A stretch of 64,000 bases of DNA. Source: Takakia lepidozioides. Taxonomy: Eukaryota; Streptophyta; Takakiopsida; Takakiales; Takakiaceae. Within the stretch, counting starts at the first letter, position 1, and the number at the start of each line of letters is the position of its first letter. The notes under the pieces were generated by a model, which had not been told where the DNA came from, made no database searches, and saw only the letters and a program-made list of their open reading frames with translations. The stretch covers positions 29,714,042-29,778,041 of the forward strand of contig CM060734.1 in the NCBI GenBank assembly GCA_030704615.1, given 5' to 3'. Below, in pieces: positions 24,877-40,890 of the stretch. A program made the position numbers and the translations under genes.

Positions 24877-27800
24877 TCATGGAACCACTTTTGGTCCCTT
24901 GTATATGCCCCTCTGCACCACAAAATCATCGGGGGGTTGAAACTCCTCCAAATAGTCATAGCCTGGATCATCCACATTCTTATCGCCATCATGTTGCAAT
25001 CCTTCAGGCATACCTATTAGGAAAACACGCCAAATCAGTATGCTTGTGGCATTGACAGGGAGACCAAAAACAATGACACAATGTCACTGACTAAATGCCT
25101 TGCATCGATGTGAACATTTGTTGGTTCTCGCAATAAAACTCAAGAATAATCTTCAAACGAGTATGGTGCATCTGAAAATAAAAAACAAAAGCTTACTACC
25201 AGACAGTTACATTCAAGGGTAATCCTGAACGGGCAATTGTGAAGGGCACCACACTCGAACTCTGAGGAACCACAACAACCAAATTCCAAACATGTGTACA
25301 GCTGAGTCCGACAATAAGGTGAGATGCACACTGGTGTAGCAGAAAATTGCATATCGTGCCTTATGTTAGTATAACCAGCTGACTTTTGAAGAGAAAAAAC
25401 TTCAAGCAGTCAAATATCTAGGCAACTAAATGGGGACATAGGGAGTTGATGGGCTGCTAATGTTCAACGCAAAAGCTCATGAAATTGTGCACCATGCAAG
25501 GAAACTCCATAGTGGAACACACCAGCGCTAGGGAAGTTGCGATAATATGTGCAATGCCGGCCAGTTGCAGTTGAGTACGGGGGTGCCAGGACATCAAGGA
25601 CCGCACAGGGTGTGACAGCTGTAAAGGCATGGATGTTCCCACCACTTGTGGGATAAAGCACTGCTGTCTCGCATGGTGCTGTAATCACATGGTCCACCAC
25701 CAACTTCGCTAATCTGGCTGCAACCATCCCGAGTGTGTCTTTTGTCAGACGTTTTAGTTGACATGGAGCAGTCCAAATGTGACATCTGCACCATTCTTGA
25801 CAACTTTCCTCCCATATTTGTAGTCAGCACTTAGAATGGTGAAGAGAGCCACAATATAACAAGCAAAGCCACTACGCAGTTGTAGCGCAGCTGTTGCAGA
25901 TGACAATCTCACATGGCAATGACGTTGCCGTTTTCTAATTGACTCAAGCGACAAGCACAATTGAAAGAAAGAAACCATACGCATCCACACCGATGGGACT
26001 AACTTGAACAACAACAAAACCTGCACTCGTAAGACCTTAAACAGAAACAAACAAGACTATTATGACAGGCCAAAAAGGGAGATATTACCCCTTTCATCTC
26101 TAAAAATAATTACCAACGAGAAGTAGAAAGAAAAAGTCGAAGGAAAACACCCGACACTTGTGAAGGACTTCAACTATTGATGCACGTGTGGTTCTATGAG
26201 GACATTCAAATCCGTTGAAGCACCGGTTCCCCAATGAGGTTGCCAAACTAGTTGCAATGCTGATTGCAATCCTTACATTCAAGTCAAGTGTTCAATCAGC
26301 CCCCAAACAGAGTGAGAGGTGGTAGCTCGGGTAGAGCTAATCCAGCATGCTAACGAAAAATTACAAAGACTGAGCCCATGCACACCCACTCAACAACCAT
26401 GGCCTTAGCTGGGCATTGACTGCCAGTCAAAGCCAGTGGGCTGCAAAAAGATGCCTTACAAGGACTTCATATAACCCATGTCAAAGTGCACCTTATGAAT
26501 CAGAGCACAGTTGCCATCAAATTTCCCATCAAACAAGTGACAAGAGGAATGTAACTACTACACAACTGTCCCATATTCCATTCCTGTACCCTTTGATGCC
26601 TATAAGGAACTAGGTGGCCTGCCAAAGCACATTTCCCGAAACTGAAGGCAGACAATCCAAAAGAAGTGAAGTACCAGGACATCAACCTACCCAATACAGG
26701 ATGTTTTGAAGTATAAAAAGTTGTATACATGCAATTGAGCCCAGATTTCGAAAACTTCTGCACATTAGAGAGGTACAAAAGTGCAATTTTCTTTTTCAGA
26801 TTGTCCAATTTGAAGAGTAGGACCAATAAAAACCCCCAATTCTACGTAAACCCATCGAACCACCCAACTTAGGAACTTACATTCGGAGGCATCGGCATCG
26901 ATGTTTGTCTCAAAGGGGTGGACCCAGTCGTAGGCATGCACATGCATGGAGCCATACAGCAGCTTACTTAGCACTGTCATACCTGGATGATTATGGAGTG
27001 GAATCACTGCTGATGTTGGCAAACAAAATATGCCCATCTTCAGTAATATCCAGCATAGGCCAACAATCAGAGCCACCAGTGAGCACAATGCCAGCAAGGA
27101 AGTAGAAGCAGGTCAAATATCTACTCTTTGTTGCAAAGACCTATGTGAACTCTAAAGTCCTGACAGATCAACCAGGTGCAGTGGTAAACTGCCAGCCTTG
27201 ACCTACTTCATCGCCAATACCATCATAAACTGATGTACTTTCATCACATCCTACTAAGTCTTCCTTGAACCCCTCTCTGCTGAGATTCCCCTGCCAATTT
27301 CTGCCTAAGGAAGACAACATAAGAGAGGAGCTCATATTCAGTTTCAATTGAGGTTCAAGGGTCCTGTTTCCCCCTCTGGATTCATGCGGCATCCAGAAAA
27401 GGCCCCATAATGCATCCAGCTCAGCTAAGAAGTCATCAAAATCAAACTTTCTGATGCTAGTTAGTTGATCAACATCTTCTAATTTTTTAAGCACTAGCCC
27501 CTTAAACCCTGTTCTATTCCTTTGTCTCACTCCCCCACTTCCTTCCTACCCACCCTCCTCTACTACACAGCAAAGAGGCTGCCATTAATGCAAGATCGCT
27601 TACCGAAAACTGCTCACACTCATATAAATGAAGATAGGTAATCGGCGGCGCCCATCGGACCACCATTGATGAATGCCAACCCCTTCGGCCATTCTGCCCA
27701 AAGTAGCCAAAACCTCGCTCTTGCTGCTCCACTGCGTCCTCCTCCATCCCAACATCTGCTGCCTTTATACTATCTGCATCACCATAACCCCCTCCATGCA

Positions 27801-28529
27801 TCTGATTGGGCACATTTACCAGAGCACGCAAATATGTTTGCCATTGGATCATAGTGTGATTGGCCCCATGCAAAACACCCCAACAAAATGTAACCCAAAA
27901 TCCAAGGCACAGCTCCACCTGGCATGGATGCTCAGATGCTTGTAATAATACATCATCAAACCACTTGCCCTGAAGGAGGCTGGGGATACATTAATTGTTA
28001 CAGAACTTCTAGTCGAAGTGGACTCAAAATTCGGTGCAGCCTTTGTGCACAGAGCATCTGTGACCAGTTTGGAGCAGGCAAGGATACCAGATATCTCGCG
28101 ATTGAGCCCACAATAGAGCCACAGCTTCGAGGGTTGCCACAACATAACGTGTTATTCCGCTAGCGTTTGTGTGTCTAGATATACTTAGGGACCATTTCCA
28201 TGAACATCGACAAATGCCATACCCTAGAGAGCATAGTCCCCACGAGATTCTATGTTGTAGGTTTTGCAACCCCACCAGCGTACGAAACTCAGCCCAGAAC
28301 CATATCGCTCACGCACAGCCTATGACGGTGAATGGGAAGGGCTGGCATTAAAGTCAGACTACAGAGCAATTTGGTAATATCAGGGATAGAAAGACGGGGA
28401 GTGAGGCACGGAACCTAGCAAATTGCGCACGCGTTGCAGTCCCGGCACTGAAGGAGTTGTCGATGCTGCCGTGAAGGTCACTTTACACACATCATACAGC
28501 TTCTGCACAGCCGATGTTGACGTCGCCAT
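24877..28529 (-). CDS. Plant cysteine oxidase (PCO/ADO family), five exons
   Basis: PCOs use O2 to oxidise N-terminal cysteine to the sulfinic acid, marking N-degron substrates (such as ERF-VII factors in angiosperms) for arginylation and decay; they act as oxygen sensors. Exons on the minus strand are 28529-28415, 27773-27604, 27037-26881, 25717-25523 and 25013-24877, all with GT-AG borders and matching phases, giving 257 residues. Family landmarks, in order: [42 protein letters not shown] (two His of the iron site), [28 protein letters not shown] (third His), [18 protein letters not shown] and the C-terminal [11 protein letters not shown] Gly/Arg-rich stretch ([13 protein letters not shown]) before PPITYLH may be a lineage-specific insertion. 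The frame is fully open, so the gene is probably functional. Exon borders are my reading and would need transcripts to confirm. Confidence 0.9.
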
Positions 28530-30060
28530 TTTTGCAAATACAAACCCTAACACCATCTGGTCTGGATGGTAACACCTCCCATTCCGCAGGCTGTTTCTCC
28601 GGTGTGTCTGAAGGGTCTGGCGACATGTACACCCGTTTCTATTCTCCTTGATTCGCCTTGCAATCACATCTCTCCGTCTCAAAGCTCGCGCTTCTCTTCG
28701 CTCTTGTGTCTCGTCTCCTATCCACGTCAGCTCCGGATGCGTCGCCGTCTGTCAATTTTCCGTCGACGGATTGTCTTTTCAACTTCTCGTCTTTTCTTTT
28801 GTGATCTCTCCGTTCTTCTTGCCATGAAGCATAAGTTGAGAGAGTGTGCAGTCAGAGTGTGCAGTTAGAGCAGTCACTCATGATTTATCATAGCATGATG
28901 TGCCGAGTGCTAACAAGATTTCCATATCACATCCTTATTAGTTCAAACTTCATAAGTTTTATCCATATTCAGCTTCAGGGAAGTCCTATAAACAAACCCA
29001 TATCTCCTGGGCCTTATTCTCCAATCCTCCTCTTTAATCACTCACATGCAGAAATCCATTCACTAGAGAGTGCAATGCAATCACTGTGCCTGCTACTAGG
29101 ACACTCCGTCCTTCACTTGAGAGCTGATGGTCACATGGCTCAAAAAACATACATATAGCACGTTTTGAAGTCTGTGTCATGGATTCGAAAAACATCAACG
29201 AATTTGCTCACAAATGGTTAGCAACATAGCCTACAAAAAATTCAGTTTTTGCAATGCAAGGAGGCAGCCTGGCTTGGTGCTCCAGACATATAAGAGCTTC
29301 CAGTTTGTTGGCGCTCTGGTAGTGCTAGGAACATACAGCATTCCTTTCAGTTTTTCTCACACAGCAGTCTCGTCTAGCTTACCTGCTAGGTTTAGTTCTA
29401 TCACTTAAACATTGGCCACCCATGAGACTTTGCAAATAGTCTAGCAGTCAGTAGTGTAAAGTTTTTTTCCACATCATCAAAGTCGATGAGACCAGCCTCT
29501 GGAAAATAAGGAGTCTAGGTCCGGAGGCCAACAGCCCTCAAGGCTGCTTCCCAAACTAAAACTACACTTCATTGCAGAGAGGCTGGGCAATACAGAAGAA
29601 GTTTTTTCCCTTCAAAGCAGATAACCCATCTTCTTCCGAGTCACCCATGAGACTCAGAAAGTTACAATCCAATAACAAGGTAGAAAAAAGATGGCACCGA
29701 CCAAGTCAAAATTTTGTTTGCTCTCTTTCACAACTCAAACTACACAAACCTCTAGAAAACAAAACAGCCTACCTCCAAAGGCCCAAAAACTGCGACCCTC
29801 CAGAACTTCTAGCAGCCTACCCCCTACCATGGTCTTCACAGACAAATGATGTTACTACAAGTATAATAAAGTGCAGGGGGCGTGACAGCCCCAGTCCTGA
29901 AGTGGTGCGGGGCTTTATTCCTTGAAAGCAGACAAACCACCAAATTTATGGAAACCAAAACGCATCAGTCCAGACTCACTCCACAGACCATCTGCATCAG
30001 AACCCGGGAGGCAGCCGATTGGAGGTGTACGATTTCCAATATTCAATGCACCGAGTGCTC
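28530..30060. other. Intergenic, cysteine oxidase promoter side and ZCCHC10 3' side
   Basis: It should hold the cysteine oxidase 5' UTR and promoter (next to 28529) and the 3' UTR of the minus-strand gene ending at 30061. Several open frames of about 100 codons occur but have no domain and no codon pattern that I trust. Confidence 0.5.
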
Positions 30061-33288
<3,228 letters not shown>

Positions 33289-33984
33289 GGAAGTCGGAGG
33301 AACAACGTGAACTACATTGCTGAGAACGTGTTAATCCATGCGTCTGGAGACACAATCCATTTCTTGGACATACAAACCTTGAAGCAGACCTTCTGCCCAG
33401 TGAGTATCACTTGACGAGTGACAACCCATTAGATGAATTATTTAGGGTGACTTAGAGACATCAGGGGTGGGCCATGTTCGGTTCTGGAAGATGGCATCCA
33501 CATTCACTGGATTGAAGCTTGAGGTGAGACCCTACCTAGGCTTGCTTAAAATCCCATTACAAGGTAAGACCAGTGACAAAAATTTGTGTTAGTGACCATT
33601 GTGCCTATGAGAAATGTCTTCGCATCCAGTTCTAAACGCTTCCTTGTCTTTCCTGCTGTCCCTTTGATCTCAGGGTTCTATAGCAAAATTTGGAACAGTT
33701 CCCATCAGCGACATTGCAGCATATATGGAGTTAAGAAATAGCAAGGTAAGTAGGTACATTATGTTCATTAGAGAAACAGTTGAGAGGCACAAAAATGGGA
33801 TGGGAAAACTTTAAAGGATTGTGCATAGAGTTTGACAACACCATGAATGATTGGCACAAGGCCTTATCATTGCCACTTCTGTCTGTACACAGTAATTGAA
33901 GGTTCAAGCTGATTTAGTAGTTCCGTTGCTTACAAATCTGAAAATGATCGTTGCAACATTTTTGGCACATACATAAGCTCTCTT

Positions 33985-34681
33985 TAAGGAAATGGTACTT
34001 TATAACATCCGGGGGAAGCTATAAGAGCTTGTGATTAGAGGAAGAAAGAAACAAGAAAGAGAGAGGGGCCACAAACAGCCCAAAAGCAACTAAAGCTCTA
34101 GGGATTGTCTAGAGTCAACCCTTCATTCTGGTAAGCTGCCAAGCATTTCTGTCTTCATAATGCAAGACCTCAATGAGAGATTGATATCCCAGACAGTTGA
34201 ATCTCTCACAGATCTCATAGTCTAAAGGGCAGTGAAAGTTCTTCACTTTCGATTTCCCTGTAGTTCCCAACGTAAGCCAGGCATAGGCACGTGGCAGATT
34301 TTCCCATCTACCAGTCGCTATCCACAGACTGTGGGAGTGCACCCCGAACCTCCCCAATGCCCTCAGAAGAGATGGAGATAGAGCTGCAGACAGGTAATTA
34401 GGCCGCAAGATCCTATCATCACGGAGAAACAAGAATGTCTCCTGATAGAAGTGCAGTTTTGTTGTTAGAGTAGCTGGTTTCCATTTTTGCCGGACATGCA
34501 GTTCCATACGTTCCTTCTGGTGCATCTATAGCGGTCATGTAGGTAGGCCTCCAGGCACTTCGGATCTTTATAGCTAAAGTCCTCTCCTGTGAAGGTAGAG
34601 TCCTTTAAAGAGACGTCAATATCTGCCCCAGATCTCATAGTGTGCAGGGCACAAGAAGAAGCCACGTGTTCTTGTTGAGCA
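33985..34681 (-). mobile_element. LINE 3' fragments, (CATTT)-tailed family
   Basis: The minus strand encodes LTTKLHFYQETFLFLRDDRI, PNYLSAALSPSLLRALGRFG and FHCPLDYEI (34525-34115), the C-terminal region of the LINE at 57239-58213. It also carries a second, separate piece of the extreme C-terminus (34620-34540). The tail end faces 33985. The copia element is inserted directly beside it at 34682. Confidence 0.75.
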
Positions 34682-35072
34682 TGTTAGAAAATAAACCTGT
34701 CCTCACTCTAGAGATATTTACAGGAAGCTTCTATTCACAAGCAGCAGTACAAAAACTTGACAACTGAATAAGACAAGAGGTTAGTACTGACAAAAACTGG
34801 AGTCCTTGCTCCCTACTACAAAAGAAAGCTTACAGAGTTGACAGTAGATGCTGGATTTCTCCTCCTCTCTGCAATCTAGGATAGCACATCAACCTACATG
34901 CTAGAAGAAGTGCTGGGCAGTGCCTCAGCCTTTCCCTTCATCCTTACACAGGTTCTCTGGAATCTTCTGGTGCAACCTTGTGGTGGAACCTTCCCTAGCC
35001 GTAAAAAAAAACCCTAACAGAACCCTAGCTAACAGTCCCAATGGCTAGCTAAATCTGAGCTGACATCTAACA
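34682..35072 (-). repeat. Copia 3' LTR
   Basis: 391 bp, TG...CA ends. The preceding internal bases (minus strand CTGACTGGGAG) would be the polypurine region. Confidence 0.9.
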
Positions 35073-38000
35073 CTCCCAGTCAGCGAGGATTGAGGCTTAA
35101 CCCAATTGGTTGCATGCATGGAATGCCTTTCTTTAGATAGAGCCTTTGTGAGTGCATCAGCTGCCATGTCCTCAGTCTTACAGAAAACCAACTCAATCTT
35201 CAAACCAATCTTTTCTCTAATGAAATGATGTTTGGTATCTATGTACTTGGTCCAGGCATGGTGAACAGGATTCTTGCGGAGCTCAATGCTGCTCCTGTTA
35301 TCAGCATGCATTTTTGTTGGTTGTTCTTGACTGAAGCCAAGTTCACCAAGAAGCCTTCGAACCCAGATGGCTTCTTTGGTTGCATGGGTTAGAGCCATAT
35401 CTCTGACTCAGTCGAAGATAGTGCAGTGGTCTGCTGTCTTTTGCTGCTCCAGCTCACAGCACCTCCACTCATTACAAAACAGTAGGCAGATATGGATCTC
35501 CTCTCATCCGTGTCTCCTGCTGAATCTGCATCATTATATCCTTCTAGTGATGCTCAGTGTCCTGCTTGTTGTAAGTTAGACATGTATCGGCAGTCCCTTT
35601 TAAATATCTAATTACTCTCTTGAGTGCTTTCCAATGCGGAGGTCCTGGGTTGTGCATGAACTTACCGCTCCCACTGCATAGGCAATGTCTGGCCTGGTGC
35701 CAATCATTGCATACATCAGAGATCCCACGGCTTGCTGATATGGAACCTAGCCATTTCCTCAATCTCACTTGGAGATTTTGGCTCCATTTCCTTACTCAGC
35801 TTATAGCCGGTTTCCAATGGTGTTGGTGCTGGTTTGCAGTCCTGCATACCAAACTTCGCAACAACATTCTTGACATACCTTTCTTGGCTCAACTTTATAG
35901 TTCTCGCCTTCCTGTCCCTCAGAATCTTGAGTCCAAGTAGGTAGTTCACGGCTCCAAGATCAACCATCTTGAAGATTTCACTCAAATCATGCTTCTGCCT
36001 GCGCATGGGATCCTTTGTTGTCACTGATCAGTAGCAGGTCATCCACATAGAGTGCTATTATCATGACACCTGATGTCATGTAGTAAATGCTTTGATCAGC
36101 TGTACTCCTCACCAAACCTTGGCCTATCAAGTAGCTATTGATCTTCTGCGTGTTTGAGTCGATATAAAGATTTCTTGAGCCAGCACACCTTATCACCTTC
36201 TTGGAAGCCTTCCGGTTGTTTCATGTACATCTCCTCCTGGAGATCCCCATTCAAGAATGCAGTCTTCACGTCCATGTGTTCTATCTCCCAGTCATGCTTT
36301 GCTGCCAATACCAGCAAACATCGTATGGAGGTGAACTTTACCACTGGCGCAAAAGTTTCATTGTAGTCGAGCCCTGCAGTCTGTGTGAAGCCTTTTGCCA
36401 CAAGTCTGGCCTTGTACTTCACTACCTCATTGTTGGGTCCTCTTTTCACTTTGAAAACCCACTTGCGATCTACCGCCTTTCTACCTTCAGGCAGTGTTAC
36501 CAGCTCCCAAGTCTGGTATTTCTTCAGAGATTTCATCTCCTCCAGTACAGCTTCCTCCCACTCATTGGCATCATCACTTGCCAAAGCGTCTTTGAGAGTG
36601 GCTGGCTCCTCTGCATCATCAAGGGCATGGAAACAACTTTCCATCTGCCCTATGTCATCCATAGTCAGACCAGTCAATCCTTCTGCCACCTTAACTCCAG
36701 ACCTTTCTGGGGGTTTGCTGATCCTTCCTGACCGTCTAGGCCCCGCATCCTTATCAATAGGATCTTTATCCTGATCTCCAGAATCTTGATCCTCTTCTGG
36801 TTTCGTCGCCACCTTCTCCCTTCGAGTGTAGACCTTTAGTACTGGTTGTTCCCTTTCTTCTTCTCCCACATCAGGGATTGTCACAAGAACAGACAGACCC
36901 TTGGGGGTTGTCTCTTTCATAAAACTATCCTCATCAAATAGGACATCTTTACTCCTGATTGACCTCCTGGTTCTAGGATTGTAGACCTTGTACCCCTTGC
37001 ATCCTGGATCATACCCGATGAAGATGCATATTTCTGACTTGGCATCCAACTTGCTCCTTTGCCCGTTAGGTATCAATGCATAAGCAGCACAACCAAAAAC
37101 TCTTAGATGCTTCAGGTTTGGCTTCTTCCCACTCCGTTCCTCCTCTGAGTCATGTCTGTCGTGTGGGACTCATGGGTGGCAGTGTTGATGGCCTCTCCCC
37201 AAAACTCTGTTGCAAGGCCTGAGGTCTGTAGCATACGTCTAGCCTTCTCAACCAGTGTTTTGTTCAATCTCTCTGCCACTCCATTCTGGACTGGACTTTC
37301 CCTCGCTGTTACTTGGCTCTTTATGCCTCTCTCAGTAAGATAGCTCTTGAATTCCTGATTTAGGAATTCCCCCCCTCCATCACTCCTGAGAACCTTGACT
37401 TTCGGGTCTAGCTGATTTTCAACTTCATGCACAAATTTCTTAAATGCCTCCAGCACTTGACCTTTCTCTCTCAGGGTGTACAAGAGGAGGTCTTTCTACT
37501 CATGTCATCAGTGAGCAATGTTGTCTTCATGGGGCCACACACATCTGTGTGTGTGTATCAACTCTAGCCTTTCCTTGGCTCTTGTGGCAGATTCCTTGGG
37601 CATTGGTGATTTGTGCTATTTCCCTTTAGCACATCCTTCACAGAACTGTAGCTCATGTGGCCAGTCCACCATCAGCCCCATCGCCAATTTTTGAAGATCC
37701 TTGATCCCTTGTGTCCCCAAGTGACCCAACCTTCTATGCCAGAATGGTACGGTGACCTTTGTGTCCCCAACATTGGCCTCCTCCGGAGTAACAGACGTAC
37801 TCAGAAGCTTGTAGAGTCTCTGCTCCTTCACTCCATAGCAGAGTTCCTTGTTGCCCTTCTGGATGCTGCAAGTCTTGTTTCTGGAAGATGACATCATACC
37901 CAAGGTCATCCAAGTTACTAATAGAGATCAGGTTTTTTTGCTAAGTCTGGCACGTACAGGACTTTCTAAAGGATACAACGGGTAACCTTACTTTTCTTCA

Positions 38001-38701
38001 GAGATTTCATCTCCTCTAGCACAGCTCCCTCCCACTCATTGGCATCATCCCTTGCCAAAGCGTCTTTGAGGTTGGCTGGCTCCTCGGCATCATCAAGGGC
38101 ATGGAAACAACTTTCCATCTGCCACATTAGCTCCAAACCTTTCTGGGGGTTTGCTGATCCTTCCTGACCTTCTAGGCCCCGCATCCTTGTCAATAGGATC
38201 CTGATCTTCAGAATCTTCATCCTCTTCTGGTTTCTTCGCCACCGTCTCCCTTTGAGTGTAGACCTTTAGTACTGGCTGTTCCCTTTCTTCTTCTCCCACA
38301 TCAGGAATTGTCATTGGCAAGGTGCCAAACAAGGTCATAACCTAAAATAACTCAGTCATTGGCTCTCCTCCAGCAACTATTTCCATACACATGCCTCTAA
38401 CCCTTGCAATGTGAACAGATGTACTCTCACATTCTCCCATTCTCATGTCCATGAGCTGTTTCCACAAGACAAGTGTTTTCCCTATCACATCTGTCTGGTA
38501 CAGTTTGCCTAACCTCTGCCAGACCTCATGAGCAATTTTAAGGCCCATTACCAACTCTATCAGCTCTGATCTCATGTTCATGATCAGAGATGCCAATGCA
38601 AGCTCATTCTTTTGGTTCCATGTAGCTTCCTTCAAGTTATCCTCTGAAGGCTCCTTAGTCACTATTGACCATAGGCCCTTTGAACAGAGTAGAACGTCCA
38701 T
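35045..38701 (-). pseudogene. Copia gag-pol, frame broken and rearranged
   Basis: Gag (38701-38342) shows the UBN2-type block (NELALASLIMNM, HEVWQRLGKLY). Integrase shows the pre-integrase zinc part (FWHRRLGHLG, FCEGCAKGK) and core (VLRSDGGGEFLN, ESPVQNGVAERLNKTLVEKA). RT shows KARLVAKGFTQ, DVKTAFLNGDL and YVDDLLLISD (near 36030). RNase H shows HADNRSS and IDTKHHFIREK. The frame shifts several times (about 37110, 36190, 36010, 35750). The zinc knuckle and protease expected after Gag are absent; instead 38338-37966 repeats the integrase-RT junction found at 36860-36500. The element is non-functional. Confidence 0.85.
37966..38338 (-). repeat. Misplaced copy of the integrase-RT junction
   Basis: It encodes TIPDVGEEEREQPVLKVYT, DKDAGPRRSGRISKPPER and QMESCFHALDDAEEPA..KDAL, the same words as 36860-36500 with some differences and a short deletion. 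It replaces the gag end and protease. Confidence 0.85.
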
Positions 38702-38774
38702 CTTGTAAATCCAACTCCTGTAGTTGTTGCCATCAAGTAGCTCATTTGTCCAAGTAGTTGTAACATTTTGTGGG

Positions 38775-38893
38775 AATAGCTCATGGACATGAGAATGGGA
38801 GAAGGGTTAGAGGCACGTGTATGGAAATAGTCGCTGGAGGAGAGCCAATTACTGAGTTATTTCAGGTCATGACCTTGTTTGGCACCTTGTGGG
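38775..38893 (+). repeat. Inverted gag fragment in the copia leader
   Basis: The plus strand encodes RGTCMEIVAGGEPITELF and VMTLFGTL, the same words that gag carries on the minus strand at 38440-38325. The piece is therefore an inverted duplicate between the primer-binding site and gag. Confidence 0.8.
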
Positions 38894-38902
38894 CCCATAA
38901 CC
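38887..38902 (-). promoter_or_regulatory. Primer-binding site, half-tRNA-iMet type
   Basis: GGTTATGGGCCCACA directly adjoins the 5' LTR. It resembles the primer-binding site of Drosophila copia, which pairs with the internal (anticodon-side) part of initiator tRNA, rather than the TGGTATCAGAGC type of many plant copia elements. Confidence 0.6.
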
Positions 38903-39286
38903 TGTTAGAAACTAGACCTGTCCTCACTCTAGAGATATTGACAGGAAGCTTCTATTCACAAGCAGCAGTACAAAACCTTGACAACTGAATAAGACAAGAA
39001 GTTAGTACTAACAAAAACTCGAGTCCTTGCTCCCTACTACAAAAGAAAGCCTACAGGGTTGACAGTAGATGCTGGACTTCTCCTCCTCTTCTCTGCAATC
39101 TACTAGGATAGCACATCAACCTACGTGCTAGAAGAAGTGATGGGCATTGCCTCAGCCTTCCCCTTAACTCCTACACAGGTTCTGGTGCAACCTTCTGGTA
39201 GAACCATCCCTAGCCGTAAAAAAAAACCCTGACAGAACCTTAGCTAACAGTCCCAATGGTTACTAAGTCTGAGCTTACTTCTAACA
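38903..39286 (-). repeat. Copia 5' LTR
   Basis: 384 bp, TG...CA ends. Directly inside, the minus strand reads GGTTATGGGCCCACA, the primer-binding site. Confidence 0.9.
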
Positions 39287-40561
39287 GAGCACACAGAGGG
39301 ATTTGCTTCCCCTTGGCTGCCGATTAGAAACGATATTGTCTCCACCTCCCCTGTCGTGCAAGCAGGGCTCATATCCTGAGGGTTGGTATCAGCACATGGG
39401 AACCAACTCTGAAATTGCCTAAAACTCACGTGAGAGAAATGTAACGTGTATGTGAGGTGCTGATTTTTACACCTATCTTGAAGTTTGTTATAAAGTACCA
39501 TTTCTTTTGTTTGTTTCTTGCTCTCTGGCTTATTATACCCTCAAGATGGTGAGTGCAGGTTATGACAGGAACAGAGTCAGGAACTATCTTGGTGTGGGAT
39601 GATTCGCTGATCAAGTGTCAACTAAAAATGCCGGGAGGTTTGAATTGTCATGAGGGCATGGTTGAATACTTATTCCTAGATGAGGACGTCCGCCAAATGA
39701 CCACTGCTGGCGCTGATGGCTACATTCGATTCTGGAACCTTGACGTACTCATCCATAGCCTACCATATTTCTCATTAAGCCAAATGCAAACCTAATATGA
39801 GGATCATATTGCTTAGAATGAGGGGTCCTCTCCTCTCTTCTCCTGCCTGACACCCGTGGATTTCCAAATGAGTGCAAAGGAAATGCTGTTGTGGCTGTAG
39901 ATAACTTTCACAACAACAGTCTTGTTATCAATCTATTTATATTGATGTGGACAGACCTTGACTGAGGAATAGGATTGGGAAGTGGTTGGAAGCAGCCAAT
40001 GACGGCGATGACAAGCTAGTGTGTGAAATTCTTCCCACTAAAGAAGTGCAAGTTGGTCCGAGGTGTAAAATCAGAGGCCTCCTTTGTGAACCAGACCACT
40101 GGATAATTCAGGTGCTTATCGTCTTTTGTCTTGGCATGACCTTAAACTTTTGCGTCATGTAGTCAATGAACGGGTTCAATGTTACGTAAAGAAAGAGGTT
40201 GCCTCTTTTTACAGGGCTTCTCATGGCAATTGGACCCTCATGCTGGCAGGATGAAGGTGGAGCCTTATGGAGAGCCAAGTATCCATCATTTGAGATCGAG
40301 AAATTGTTGGAGTTTTTTGCAGGACCTATTATAGCGGTTGCAAGCTCACCAATCAGTTCCCACCTTGTATCCATTGGTTCAGATGCGACGGTAAGTCTTT
40401 CTACCAGGAACTTGCATGCTTAACCCACGATACAACAAAATGCACTGAGGGTAATGAGAAGAATGGTCCCTGTGGAGACAAAACTTCTCGTCATGAAATT
40501 GAACTTCCACATCTTATAGTGGAGAAATCCATCCACTCAGTTCTGTTGAGGTTACAATCAT

Positions 40562-40890
40562 GTATGTGGTCAACAAAGCACAGTTAGGGAGATCGAGCTC
40601 CTGTCAGTTCTTAGTGCAGAAAAGCCTTTCCTATTTATAGAAGAGTTCCTAGTACTAAACTAAAGCTAAGACAAGTCTGTCTTGTTAGCACCCTGTTGTT
40701 CTTCACATATCCGTGCAGGAGAGCGTACGATAATGTATGTGGTCACCAAAGCACAGTTAAGAAGACCGAGCTCCTGTCAGTTCTTAGTGAGGAGAAGAGC
40801 CTTTCGTAATCATAGAAGAGTTCCTAGGACTAAACTAAAGCTACAATTCTATCTTGGTAGCATTTAATCATCCCTGTTGTTGTTAACATA
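40562..40890. repeat. Tandem duplication, period about 173 bp
   Basis: TGTATGTGGTCA(A/C)CAAAGCACAGTTA starts at 40562 and 40735, and the following about 150 bp match (GAGCTCCTGTCAGTTCTTAGTG, ATAGAAGAGTTCCTAG, ACTAAACTAAAGCTA). It is intronic in the CFAP44-type gene. Confidence 0.8.

Larger units (their letters stand above)
34682..39286 (-). mobile_element. Ty1/copia retrotransposon with two LTRs and 5-bp TSD
   Basis: LTRs at 34682-35072 and 38903-39286 both begin TGTTAGAAA and end TCTAACA. The host duplication GAGCA flanks the element on both sides (34677-34681 and 39287-39291). Genes run on the minus strand: gag (38701-38342), integrase (37909-37112), RT (37076 to about 35720) and RNase H (35398-35045). 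The LTRs differ at roughly two dozen positions by eye, so the insertion is not recent. It lies in the intron between CFAP44-type exons ending 33745 and starting 39559. Confidence 0.92.
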
